Assembly (NCBI RefSeq): GCF_017591435.1
Contig: NC_059304.1
Coordinates: 30,100,195-30,164,194 of the forward strand
Length of the DNA stretch: 64,000 bases
Direction: 5' to 3'
DNA from: Portunus trituberculatus
Lineage: Eukaryota; Arthropoda; Malacostraca; Decapoda; Portunidae
Shown: piece by piece, positions 23,764 to 34,800 of the stretch
Numbering within the stretch: the first letter of the stretch is position 1
How the letters are laid out: every line of letters starts with the position of its first letter
Made by a program: the position numbers and the translations under genes
Notes under the pieces: generated by a model
Databases searched by the model: none
The model's input: the letters and a program-made list of their open reading frames with translations, nothing else
What the model was told of the DNA's origin: nothing

Positions 23764-25962
23764 TTATATAGATTGTCTCTCTATTACTCTCTGGCCTTTC
23801 AAATTTGGATTCCTTAGTAAAGACCTCCTGGAATTTTTTATTTAATAGTTATGCCATACTTTTTGGATATTCCACCATCCCATTCTCTCCTTTTAAACTT
23901 TCTATTGTTTCTTTTTGCCTAATTTTTCCATAGAACAATTTTGGTTGCTCCTTACATTTTTTGACAATGTCTTTTTCGAAGTTCTTTTCCTCTTCCTTCC
24001 TCACCTTAACATATTCATTTCTTGCTGCTTTGAAGTTTTCCTTATTTGCTGGATTCCTATTTCTCCTCCACCTTTTCCATGCTTCATCTCTTTTCTCCTT
24101 TACCTTGGCACACCTTGCATTAAACCAATCTTTCTTTCCTTCTTTAGGTCTATATTTTGGGACATATTCCCTGACTCCTGTTTTGTATGTTTCCAAAAAT
24201 AAGTTATATTTGTCTTGCATTGTCTCTGAGTTTTCCATCTTCTCCCAGTGTACGTTTTTAAAATAGTTCTTGAGATTCTCAATATCAGCCTTTCTGTAAT
24301 TTAATCGGTCTCATTTGTATGAATTGTCTCTATCTTCCTTTCCCTCTTTTATATCTATTTCTAATATTGCATGGTCACTCTTTCCCAATGGGCACTTATA
24401 TCTTATATCATCATTCATTTGTATACCCTTTGTAAAAACTAGGTCCAATCTAGCCGGCCTGTTGTTTCCTCAATATCAGCCTTTCTGTAATTTAATCGGT
24501 CTCCTTTGTATGAATCGTCTCTATCTTCCTTTCCCTCCTTTATATCTATTTCTAATATTGCATGGTCACTCTTTCCCAATGGGCACTTATATCTTATATC
24601 ATCATTCATTTGTATACCCCTTGTAAAAACTAGGTCCAATCTCGCCGGCTTGTCGTTTCCTCTGAATTTTGTGCATTCCTTTACTCTCTGGTCCATCATA
24701 TTGTCTATCATTAGGTTCAAGAATATTTCTCCCCAGGCTTCTTCCCCCATATCACTTTTATAATTTTCCCAGTCCACTTCTTTACAGTTGAAATCTCCTA
24801 CTAATATCACTTTTCTCCTTTCTTTAACGATTCTCATTAGACTCCTTATTGTGTCATCTATCATGTCTTTATATTCTTGATTGGTCCATGAATTTGTTTT
24901 TGGTGGCACATATGTTACAATGATTGTTATCTCTTTTTTATTAATATGCATCTTAATATACAATACTTCTGCTTTTCCTTCCCCATATTCCATTTAATTT
25001 ATCACTCTCTCTTTCCTTAACATAATCATGACTCCTCCTCCTCCTTTACCCACTCTGTCTCTTCTCCATACATTATACCTATTATCCAAATCTATTATGA
25101 TTGCCTTATTTAGTTTTGTTTCAGCCAGGCATACAATATCTGGATTTTCTTTCCTTATGTAATCTCTTAATTCTAATTTACTAGATAAAACCCTGTCTAT
25201 GTTCGTATACATCATTTTTAATCTTTTGCCTTTATCATTTTAAGTTAAACTTGTTCCACTTTTTTCTCTTCCTTCTCATTTATATACCATTTCCTTATCC
25301 TGTCTCCTAGAATTCTCCAAAAAAATGCCTTCTTCTCCTCTTCTGACGTTTCATTATTCTTTTCCCTTACTGCTGCTGCCAGTTCATTGTATCTCTTCCT
25401 TTCTTCCTCATTTCTATTTTTTTTTATATATAGATATCCTTGCAGCCTTCTGTTTCTCTAAGTTTTGTTGTTCTATATAATATTTCTTCTGTTGCTGCTT
25501 GTGATTTTAGCAGTATTTTAATTGGTCTCGTTTTTCCTTCTTGATATAGTCCCATTCTGTATATTTCTTCTACTTCCTCTTCCATGTTCTGCCTATCTTC
25601 GTCGTTTAGATTATTCAATAGGTCTTTGATTGATTTCTTTTTTTCTTTTTCTCTTTTTGGTCTATATTTTATATTTTTTTCTTTTATTCCAAATACGACT
25701 ACACTCTTCTTTTTTTCTGCAATTTCTCTAACAAAATTTTCTTTTGTCTTGAGGACTCCTATCATTTTATTTGTCATATTTTCTTCTTTTTCTTTTAAGT
25801 TGTTCTTGAATCACCTGAAAATCAGCCTTATCTTTCTTATCTTGGACTCTCCATGCTTGTACTTCTTTTTTAATCACGTTCTGTACTCCTTCCTCTTCCT
25901 TGTTTACTAGATCTTTCAGCTTCTCTTTCTTTCTCGGCTTTACCGAATCCTTCTTCCATCTG

Positions 25963-25963
<1 letters not shown>
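23764..25963 (-). mobile_element. CR1/L2-like LINE copy A (ORF1 end, endonuclease, linker)
   Basis: On the minus strand from 25963: the C-terminal RRM-like part of ORF1 (KKSVVVFGIKEKN, then RPIKILLKSQAATEE), the endonuclease (NPDIVCLAETKLN, IVTYVPPKTNSW, VILVGDFNCKEVDW, RLDLVF, KSDHAILEI) and the basic linker before the RT (WFNARCAKVKEKRDEAWKRW). The copy starts inside ORF1 right at a (TG)n tract. It also lacks the RT and 3' end, unusual for a LINE and suggesting a later deletion or rearrangement. A 191-bp tandem duplication interrupts the endonuclease. Confidence 0.85.
24281..24662. repeat. 191-bp tandem duplication within LINE copy A
   Basis: Units 24281-24471 and 24472-24662 begin AATATCAGCC and differ at about eight positions by eye. 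The duplication lies in the endonuclease coding region and breaks its frame. Confidence 0.9.

Positions 25964-26022
<59 letters not shown>
25964..26022 (+). repeat. (TG)n between SINE tail and LINE copy A
   Basis: About 59 bp of TG repeats. On the minus strand it is the (AC)n tail of the SINE and also directly abuts the 5' truncation point of LINE copy A. Confidence 0.97.
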
Positions 26023-26024
<2 letters not shown>

Positions 26025-26325
26025 TCACTGTTTGATTCACTGTTTGATCTGCTGCAGTCTCTGACGAGACAGCCAGACGTTACCCTACGGAGTGAGCTCA
26101 GAGCTCATTATTTCCGATCTTGGGATAGGTCTAAGACCAGGCACACACCACACACTGGGACAACAAGGTCACAACTCCTCGATTTACATCCCGTACCTAC
26201 TCACTGCTAGGTGAACAGGGGCTACACGTGAAAGGAGACACCCAAATATCTCCACCCGGCCGGGGAATCGAACCCCGGTTATCTGGCTTGTGAAGCCAGC
26301 GCTCTAACCACTGAGCTACCGGGCC
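26023..26325 (-). mobile_element. tRNA-Val-derived SINE
   Basis: On the minus strand, 26324-26254 folds as a tRNA-like head: acceptor GCCCGGT pairing with GCCGGGT, an A-box-like TAGCTCAGTGGTTAG, an anticodon loop with CAC (valine) between GGCTT and AAGCC, and a GGTTCGATTCC B box. A non-tRNA body of about 230 bp follows and ends CAGTGAATACACAC, running into (AC)n. The TGAATACACAC tail is shared with the CR1/L2-like LINEs of this window, as expected for a SINE that uses LINE machinery. This is not a functional tRNA gene, because the tRNA part runs directly into repeat sequence. Confidence 0.85.
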
Positions 26326-26347
26326 GTGTGTGTGTGTGTGTGTGTGT
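26326..26347 (+). repeat. (TG)n between LINE copy C tail and SINE head
   Basis: A short TG tract. On the minus strand it follows the 3' end of LINE copy C and immediately precedes the SINE head. Confidence 0.95.
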
Positions 26348-26896
26348 ATGTATTTACCTAGTTGTAGTTTTACAGGACCCTTTGCTTTACGCTTGTGTGG
26401 CCCTGTCTCCATATCTTCACTTATCTAATTTTTCTTTAAAACTATGCACACTTGTTGCTGACACTACTTCTTTCTTTACTCAAGCTGTTCCACGTCTCAA
26501 CACATCTTTGCGGGAAACTATATTTTTTAATATCTCTTGGACATTTTCCCTTCCTCAGCTTTTTACTATGCGGTCTTGTGCTTTGAATGTCATATTCTTC
26601 TCTCAGGATCAGTTTCTCATTGTCCACTTGGTCTATTCCGTTGATCGATTTATAAACTTGTATGAGATCCCCTCTCTCCCTTCTCTGTTCCCATGTTGGA
26701 AGATCCATAGCCTTTAGTCTCTCCTCATATGTCATCCCTTCAAGTTCTGGTACCATTCTTGTAGCCATTTTTTGTAATCTCTCCAGCTTCCTTATGTGTT
26801 TCTTTTTGTGAGGGGTCCACACTACTGCATATTCCAATCTGGGTCTTATGATAGTACTTATCAGTTTCTTCATCATTTCTTTGTCCATGTAGTGAA
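26348..26896 (-). mobile_element. CR1/L2-like LINE copy C, 3' part
   Basis: On the minus strand this is the end of the RT ORF: STIIRPRLEYAVVWTPHKKK, KLERLQKMATRMVPELEGMT, YEERLKAMDLPTWEQRRERG and the C-terminus, then the 3' UTR ending CTAGGTAAATACATAC. It is interrupted at 26896 by a hAT insertion and continues at 30545. Confidence 0.85.
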
Positions 26897-27434
26897 CAGA
26901 GGTGGGCGCGCGAACCTTTTTTAGGTTCCGAATCTGAACCCGAATCTTCGCCGGTTTTGGGTTCTGAACCTCCGAATAGCGAAACCGATTTTCAAAATTT
27001 TGGTGCGAACATTTATTCCGAACATTTATCTGCAAACCTCCGAATCTATAAAAAATAGCAAAACGAACCTTAATTCTGATACCTTCCAAACATTTCCAAA
27101 CCTAAATTTTACTCATTCTGAATCTAAATGCAACGGTTGAAGAATGTCTGACTATTGTAGCACTGTTTAACTAAATCACCGCGCATGTGCAGTCACCGGC
27201 GCATGCGTGGTGGCTGCGCGTCACTAACAAGCGTTCTGATTGGCTGGCAGCCAGCTGCAGTCACAACATGACGAGTCTGTGTGGTACAGATAAAGCAACG
27301 AGTTAAACACCACGAGTATATTTCCAAGTTCAAAGAAGGGCAGTCCAGGCAGTACTACTAGTCTTTGTTTCGCATTACTACACACAGTCACACAGGCTTG
27401 CATATCGAGCACATTTTGAGCAGTGGTCATTTGA

Positions 27435-27435
<1 letters not shown>

Positions 27436-27516
<81 letters not shown>
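27436..27516 (+). repeat. (CA)n upstream of LINE copy B
   Basis: About 81 bp of CA repeats directly abutting the 5' truncated end of LINE copy B. Confidence 0.98.
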
Positions 27517-27519
<3 letters not shown>

Positions 27520-28488
27520 ATGGGAAAGGCAGAAGTGCTAAAGATCAGAGCAGAAACTAATGAAGGAAAAAAGAGGCACTACATAGTGGTGTACGTACCA
27601 CCTAAGACAAATGCATGGTCAGTACAGGAATATGAAGAAATGATAAGTGATACAGGAACATGTCTGGAAGAAATGTTGGGTGGCTGTGAACGAACTATAA
27701 TGATGGGAGATTTTAATTGTAAAGAGGTGTGTTGGGAGGACTGGTCAATGGAAGGATCAGAGACAACATGGGGAAATACACTATTGACACTGGCAATGGA
27801 AAATGTGTTAACTCAGTGGGTCAAAGAAGATACTAGGTTTGGAGGAGAGGGAGCATCGTCAAGACTGGACTTGGTCTTTAGTACAGAGCCAATGGTCATT
27901 GAGGAGATGAGGGTGGAGTGCCCTTTAGCAAAGAGTGATCATGCAGTTTTGGAGTTCGAGGTGATAGACGAAGAGAAATCTAGAAGAAATGAAGAATATA
28001 AAGTGGGAAGATGGAATTATGCCAAGACAGATTTTGGAAACCTAAAGAAATTCTTTCAAGAGACAAATTGGATGAAATTCAAGAGTGCTAAGGGAGCAAA
28101 TGAAAAGTGGAAGGAATTTATAAAAATATACAAAGAAGGTGAGAAGAAATTTGTACCAATAAGACAACATAGAGAAGTTGGAAAGCAGGACTGGTTTAAC
28201 GATAGATGTGAAAAGGCTAGAACAAGAAAAGAGGATGCATGGAAGAGGTGGAGAAGGAAAAGACGGATTAAGCAGTGGGAAAGTTACAAAAGAGCAAGAA
28301 ATGAATATGTGTTGATTAGAAGAGAAGAAAGAAAGAAACAAGAAAAGGATATAATTGATAAATGTAAAGACCAACCAAGGCTTTTTTACAGACATGTGAA
28401 CAACAACATCAAAAATAGAGAAAGTATTGAAAGTTTAGAAGTAAATGGAGTATGCAGTGAAGATCCCAGGAAATGGCAGAGGCTATGA
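27520..28488 (+). pseudogene. LINE copy B endonuclease and linker, 5'-truncated
   Basis: 322 residues without a stop, but the N-terminal EN strand is missing. Visible endonuclease motifs are VVYVPPKTNAW, IMMGDFNCKEVCW, SSRLDLVF and AKSDHAVLEFEV (the catalytic SDH). A basic linker follows (WFNDRCEKARTRKEDAWKRW). The methionine at 27520 is fortuitous because the original ORF2 started further upstream. A frame break near 28470 separates it from the RT. Confidence 0.85.
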
Positions 28489-29993
28489 ATGGATGCTTTC
28501 GGAAGGTATTCACAAAGGAGACTGCTTTTGACAAACCACTGGTAATGGAACAGAAAGGGATTATGAAGGAGTTTCAAGTAACTGTGGAGGAGATCAAGAA
28601 CATGATGGGGAGTTTAGAAGTGAGAAAAGCTGTGGGACCTGATGGGGTATCAGGATGGATTTTAAGAGAATGCAGGAGCAACTGGCAGAAAAAGTTTGTG
28701 AAGTAATTGATGCCTCATTAAGGGAAGGTGTAGTGCCCCAAGACTGGAAAAGAGCTAACATTGTCCCAATCTATAAATCAGGTAACAAGAGAGACCCATT
28801 GAACTATAGACCAGTGTCACTTACAAGTGTGGTAGCTAAGATGTGTGAGAGGGTGGTGAAGAATAGATGGACAGACTTCTTGGAGAAAATGACATACTTT
28901 GTGAGTGTCAATTTGGTTTTAGAAAAGGGCGTTCATGCACGACAAACCTGATATGTTACTATTCGAGGGTGATAGATGTAATACAGGAAAGAGATGGTTG
29001 GGCTGATGGAATATATCTGGATTTAAAAAAGGCCTTTGATAAGGTACCACACCGGAGACTGATCTGGAAACTTGAAATGGTAGGAGGAGTGCATGGCAGT
29101 TTACTAAAATGGATGGAAGACTTTTGGTAGGAAGAGAAATGAGAACAATAATTAAGGACAGACCATCAGAATGGGGCTTGGTGGAGAGTGGAGTTCCACA
29201 GGGATCAGTGTTGGCACCAGTAATGTTCGCGGTCTACATAAATGACATGGTGGATGGGGTGTCCAGTTATGTGAGCCTATTTGCAGACGATGCAAAATTG
29301 TTAAGAAAAGTGAGATGTGACAAAGATTGCGAACTACTCCAGGAAGACTTGGACAGAATATGGAAATGGAGCTGTACATGGCAAATGGAATTCAACACGA
29401 CAAAATAGAGTTTGGCAAGAGTGAAAGAAGAATCAGGAGTATGTACAAGATAGGAAATGAAGACATAAAAACCAGTCATGAAGAAAAAGACCTTGGGGTG
29501 ACAATTACCAATGACCTATCGCCAGAGAGACATATAAACAAAATAATTGGAGAAGTATTGAACTTATTGAGGAACATAAGAGTGGCGTTCATATATTTAG
29601 ATGAAGAAATGATGAAGAAAATAATTACTGCAATGATAAGACCGAGGCTTGAATATGCAACAATACAGTGGGCTCGAACTTAAAGAAACACATAAGGAAA
29701 CTAGAGAAAGTACAGAGGGCTGCAACAAAATGGTGCCTGACTTAAGAGATTTGACTTATGAAGACAGACTGAAAAGAATGCAACTTCCGACCCTGGAAAA
29801 CAGAAGAGAAAGGGGAGACCTGATAGCAATATACAGAGTGATGATTGGCATGGAAAAATGGATAGGGAAGATCTGTGTATGTGGAATGAAAGAATGTCGA
29901 GAGGGCATGGGAAAAACTAAAATGGCCACTTATAGGAGAGATGTGAAAAATATAGCTTCCCTCATAGAAGGGTGGAAGCATGGAATAGTTTAG
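28473..29993 (+). pseudogene. LINE copy B reverse transcriptase and 3' domain
   Basis: RT motifs appear across several frames: VRKAVGPDGVSGWIL, DWKRANIVPIYKSGNK and NYRPVSLTSVVAKMCE, FGFRKGRSCTTNL, YLDLKKAFDKVPHRRL, ESGVPQGSVLAPVMFAVYIN and VSLFADDAKLL with the catalytic ADD retained. The C-terminal part has MIRPRLEYATIQW and LPTLENRRERGDLIAIY, the CR1/L2-type C-terminal signature. At least four frameshifts make it non-functional. Confidence 0.85.
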
Positions 29994-30125
29994 ACGTGGA
30001 AGTGGTCAACGCAAGGAATATTCATGATTTTAAGAAAAAGCTGGACATTAATAGATATGGAGACGGGACAACACGAGCATAGCTCTTTTCCCGTATGTTG
30101 CAATTAGGTAAATACAATTAGGTAA

Positions 30126-30127
<2 letters not shown>

Positions 30128-30209
<82 letters not shown>
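30128..30209 (+). repeat. (CA)n downstream of LINE copy B
   Basis: About 82 bp of CA repeats directly following the 3' tail of LINE copy B. Confidence 0.98.
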
Positions 30210-30211
<2 letters not shown>

Positions 30212-30544
30212 CCATACTGAAATAGAATTAGAGAGAAGCGATAAAGTAAAAAACAATACTAATGGTCATAGGCGTCTCTAGTTATTACAGAAACATAGGT
30301 GTCACCACATCTGTATGCAGCGGAAAAGTTGAAAACCAATGTTTGGTCGTCTTTGTTTTTTCAAATTTTTCCCAGGATACGGAGGTTCAGATTTGCGAAA
30401 AAAGGACGTTCCGAACCCGGAAGTCCGAATCTTTTTAGAGGTCGTTCCGAATCCGAACCTCCGAACCCAAATCTGGGATTTTGCTGGTCTGAACAAATCC
30501 GTGGATAAAGGTTCGCGAACATTTGTTCGGAACGCCCACCTCTG

Positions 30545-31554
30545 GTAGTGAAATACTATTCCAATATTCCTTAGCAAATTATATGTCTCTGAAAATTTTA
30601 TCAATATGGCTTGCCGGTTGATTATTTTCTTCCATCGTCTCTCCTAAATCCTTTTCCTTTTTTATTTTCTCCAGTTCTACTCCATCTCCCATCTTATAGA
30701 TTCCCACAGGTCGTCTTTCACTCTTTGCCATTTCCATGACGTGGCTTTTATCCACATTGAATTCCATTTCCCACTTTTTACTCCATTCCCAGATCTTATT
30801 TATGTCTTCTTGCAGTATTTCACAATCCTCCTTTTGATTTATAACTCTGCACAGTTTCGCATCGTCTGCAAAACAGATTTATGTAGCTGTTCACTTCTTC
30901 TGGCATGTCGTTTATATAAATGAGAAAAAGTATTGGCGCCAATACTGACCCCTGCAGCCCTCCGCTTTCTACTGCTCTCCACTTGGACTTCATATCTTTA
31001 ACTACAGTCCTTATTTCTCTCCTCTTCAAATAATTTTCCATCCATCTCAATGTGCTTTCTTTCAAACCACCCTTCTCCTCTAATTTCCACAGTAACCTAG
31101 CCTATGGCACTTTATCAAATGCCTTTTTTAAATCCAAGTAAATACAATCAACCCATCCCTCCCTCTCTTGTACCCTGTCAACTATTCTAGAGTAGAAACT
31201 CAGTAAATTTGTTACACACAACTGACCTTTTCTAAAGCCAAATGGGCTATTTGATAATAATTTGTTGTCTTCAAGGAACTCGATCCATTGTTTCTTTATT
31301 ACTCTTTCGCACATCTTACATATTACACTAGTTAGTGATACCGGTCTGTAATTTATAGGTTCTTCCTTCATTTTGCTCTTATAGTATATGGGAACCACCT
31401 CAGCTCTTTGCTATTCTACTGGTACTGTTCCATTTTCTATTGAGCATTTTATGATGTATATAGGTCTTGCTAGTTCTTTCCTACATTCTTTCAGTATCCT
31501 GCCTGAGACTTCATCTGGTCCCATTGCCTTTTCTTCATTCAGTTCCTTCATTAA
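30545..31554 (-). mobile_element. CR1/L2-like LINE copy C, RT part
   Basis: After the GTAGTGAA duplication the minus-strand LINE resumes: KSHVMEMAKSERRPVGIYK, ESGGLQGSVLAPILFLIYIN (PQG changed to LQG), NYRPVSLTSVICKMCERVI, SPFGFRKGQLCVTN and YLDLKKAFDKVP. The region after INLF is frameshifted within the ADD box. It ends at 31554 with ATTAA, where a Gypsy-type LTR begins. The part of the LINE upstream of this point is not found next to it. Confidence 0.85.
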
Positions 31555-31860
31555 TGTGGTTTGGGCGAGAAGACGTGGGGATGAGTCCGTCGTCACGGAG
31601 ATACGTAGGTTAACAGAGAAACACCAAAAGAGGCTGGTTGGTGTATTTTGGGGCCAAGAAGTACAGAGGTGACCAAGGTGGGTAAGCCGTGGACTGTGGG
31701 GACGCCTACTACTCATGGTGCTGGCGCCTGGTGTAAGAATCGGTAACTATAGTGTACCGACTCACACAAGATCACATTTACTGTGTTCCTACCTAACGTG
31801 TACATACTTCACAAATATTGGTACATACGTAGGACACACTGTCATTTATATGTGTCCACA
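31555..31860 (-). mobile_element. 3' LTR of degenerate Gypsy-type element 1
   Basis: The 306-bp block starts TGTGG and ends CCACA (minus strand: TGTGGACAC to AAACCACA). On the minus strand it is preceded by a purine run (31861-31875, GAGGGGGGAGGGAGG), a good polypurine tract. ATTAA at 31550-31554 would be the target duplication, but its partner was not found because the 5' LTR is missing. Confidence 0.75.
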
Positions 31861-34800
31861 CCTCCCTCCCCCCCTCATGCTTGTAGCGTAGTCTCGTGCA
31901 GACTCTTTTTCCTTGAGTGAAGGAGAACGTTGTGGGGATTGTGGGAGGTTAATGAGAAAGGACTGGTTTCCTGCGTCCAAGCAAAGGGCCACGGGAACTT
32001 GCTAGGGAGAATCACCAGGGGATGAGGGTATCAGGCGGATGAAGTGACAGTTCCGCCAATACACACGGCCTCTGGGGAGGCGAATATCGATGTCCCGGGT
32101 TCTGCCGTAGCCCATCACCACACCAACCTTGTCCCAGCAGCGAGAGGTCGGGTCCTGGATGTGTACCTGCTGATCAACACTCAGCCTGGGAAGGGGTCGG
32201 ATGTGTGGCATAGTGGTGGTGAGCGTGGGATTGGGCAGACGTCCACGCGTAGGTTTGAATCCCACCACGTACAGCCTTAAAACATTTTACCATTTGTCGA
32301 GTGGTTTAAAGTTACCTACATGTCACCATGATACCCAGGTTCTAGGTGGTTACACTCAAGATGAACTTGGGGGTGATATGGGCCCTAATATGGGTACCAC
32401 TATAAATAAATTTGCCTGCGCCACTAATGGGTGGAAGCTGAACAGTGCTTCCCATACACTCTTCAAGTGTGCCTACAGGTGCTATAGACCTTACCGTAAA
32501 AAAAAAAAAAAAAAAAAAAAAATGTCCGTCACTTGGCCTGCATGGGCAGCGGCTTGGCGGTCACAATCCTCTTGCCGTGCTTGCCATTCCTGTGAGAAGG
32601 AGTCTGGGTGGGCAGGCAGGCATGAGTGCAGTGGACAGCCATAAAGAACCTGTGCTCGGGAGCGTCATATGAAGTTTGGGGTATTGCGAAGTTCAAGCAG
32701 GCCCCGATCAAAGGCTTCACAGTCGATGTCTCCAAAGGGTGCAGTTTTCTGGATCAAGTGTTTAACAGACTTTAACGCAGCTTCAGCTTGGCCATTAGAC
32801 TGGGGGTGGTGTGGTGACGACATAATGTGGTACGTGCCCCAACGCTCCATGAACTTCCGGAAGTCCGAGCTGGTGAACTGGGGTCTGCTGTCTGTACGGA
32901 GGCGGAGGGGAACACCAACTTCCCTGAAGAACTGGCAGAACATCCGGATGTTGTTGGGGGGTGGTTGTGTCACAACCACAAGGAATGACAACAGGCCACC
33001 CCGAGAGTTGGTCCGCAATTACTAGGAAGGACTTCCCTGCCACCAAGAAGTCTGCGGAGACTGATTCAAAGTCATCCAACATCAGAGGTTCTTGTTGCTG
33101 GCTGGGTAGGAGGATTTGGCATGACTTGCAGGCTTATACAGTGTTGCGGATGTCAGAATTGATGCCTGGCCAAAAGACAGTCTGCCGCGCCCGTCGCTTA
33201 GTGGACTTCACACCTTTATGGCTATCATGGAGACAAGCCAGGGTGCGGCAGCAGAGGGAGGCAGGAACCACAACTCGCTGGCCATACAGGACGAGCTCTC
33301 CATCAGCAGAAAGGCTGTCCTGCAGCTTCCAGTAGAAGAGCACCGAGTTGGGCAGGTTGTACTGATTCGAGGGAAACCCGGAGGTCACGCACTGTAGGAG
33401 GTGAGAGTATGTGGGGTCCTCACTCGCAGCGCTCCAAAACTCTTGTAGGGTCCGATCAGCGTCCTGGCTTGAAGGGTCAGCTGCTGTGACAGCGCCGACG
33501 GTGTTGATGCTAATGAGAGCTCGAAGGTGGGCTGTGGCGTCAGCACAGATGTTTTCATCCTCAGGTGTGGGGTGGTCAACTGGGGCTCTGGACAATGCAT
33601 CAGGGATGCAGAAGTATTTACCAGCCTGCCACACAGCTGTGAACATGTAAGGTGAGAGCTTCTCCTTGAGATGCTGGAGGCAGGGGTTCTCTACGGCATC
33701 TAGGGTATAGTGGTTCAGTATTGGAACCAGAGGCCTGTGGTCAGTCATCAGGGTAAAGTGTTGCAAACCAATCAGGTGTAGTCGACACTTAGACATGGCC
33801 CAGACAATAGCGAGGAACTCTAGCTCGATAATAGCGTAGCAGGTCTTGGCGTCGGTGAGAAAGCGTGACCCACACTGGACCAAGCGTAAACTTCCTTGGC
33901 CATGATCCTGGAGCAGAGCATATCCGACACCATTGAGGCTTGAGGCATCTGTCTGCAGGATGACTGGCAGGGTAGGATCAAATGATGCAAGGACTGGAGG
34001 ACTGAGGAGTGCGAGCTTCACATGTTGGAAGGCCTCGTCATGGTCTGTTGTCTAAAGGAATTACCGTTTGGGGCTCATCAGGGGGCTTAGAGGCTGGGCT
34101 GCAGAAGCGATGTCTGGGGTAATTTCAGCCAGTTGATTTACTAAGCCCATGAAGGAGTGGAGGTCCGTCAAGTTGGAAGGCATCTGGAAGTTGCAGATGG
34201 CCTTAACCTTAACGACGTCTGCTGCAATGCCTTCGCCCGAGAGGGTGTACTCACAGAAGAAAACACTGGGGTGGGCGACCACAAACTTTTCCTTATTGAG
34301 TGTGATCCCATGCTTGCGGCACCTAGTAAGCATCTTGTTGATTCTCTGGAGATGGGTAGGGTAGTCCTTGTCAAAGAGAAGAATGTCGTCGATGACCTTC
34401 ATGCAGTTCTCCATACTTTGGAACGCCTGGGCACCATGGAAGCAGAAGGCTTTGCCGGTGGCAGCGAATCCCATGGGGCCTCAGCAATGGTAGAAACGTT
34501 CGTATGGAGTGATGAAGGTAGTCAGGTGCCTGTCTTTTTCAGTGAGCTCCATCTGCCAATAGCCACAGAGGGGCGTCTGTGGTGGTGAAGTAGCGGGCAG
34601 ACGGGTTGACACTGCGGATGGCGGCGAAGGGCGTCGGTGAAAGGTGGGTTGGACGAGAGACCTGACTATTAAGTTTGGTGAGGTCGACAGTGATCCGGAC
34701 ACCTTGAGACTTGGCAACAATGACGAAAGGGTGGCACCACTCTGATGGTTCGTCACTTGCAGGTTTGATGATTCCTTGCTGTACCATGGAGTCAAGTTCC

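Larger units (their letters stand above)
27517..30127 (+). mobile_element. CR1/L2-like LINE copy B, 5'-truncated, flanked by (CA)n
   Basis: The copy begins inside the endonuclease (GKAEVLKIRAETNEG), runs through EN, linker, RT and 3' ORF, and ends with two copies of CAATTAGGTAAATA followed by (CA)n. Both edges are (CA)n, consistent with insertion into a CA microsatellite. It lies within the hAT element at 26897-30544 and belongs to a subfamily different from copies A, C and D. Confidence 0.9.
26897..30544. mobile_element. Non-autonomous hAT element, TSD GTAGTGAA
   Basis: Perfect 8-bp duplications GTAGTGAA lie at 26889-26896 and 30545-30552. The ends are CAGAGGTGGGCGCGCG and, read inward from the right, CAGAGGTGGGCGTTCC. 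Subterminal regions are packed with CCGAACC/GGTTCGG words in both orientations. Apart from the nested LINE and its microsatellites it has about 0.87 kb of its own DNA and no transposase. It lies inside LINE copy C. Confidence 0.92.

Noticed and set aside
26254..26324. Functional tRNA-Val(CAC) gene
   Set aside because: The tRNA-like fold and boxes are good, but the sequence continues into a SINE body and an (AC)n tail, and it has G-U wobbles in the acceptor. It is the head of a SINE.
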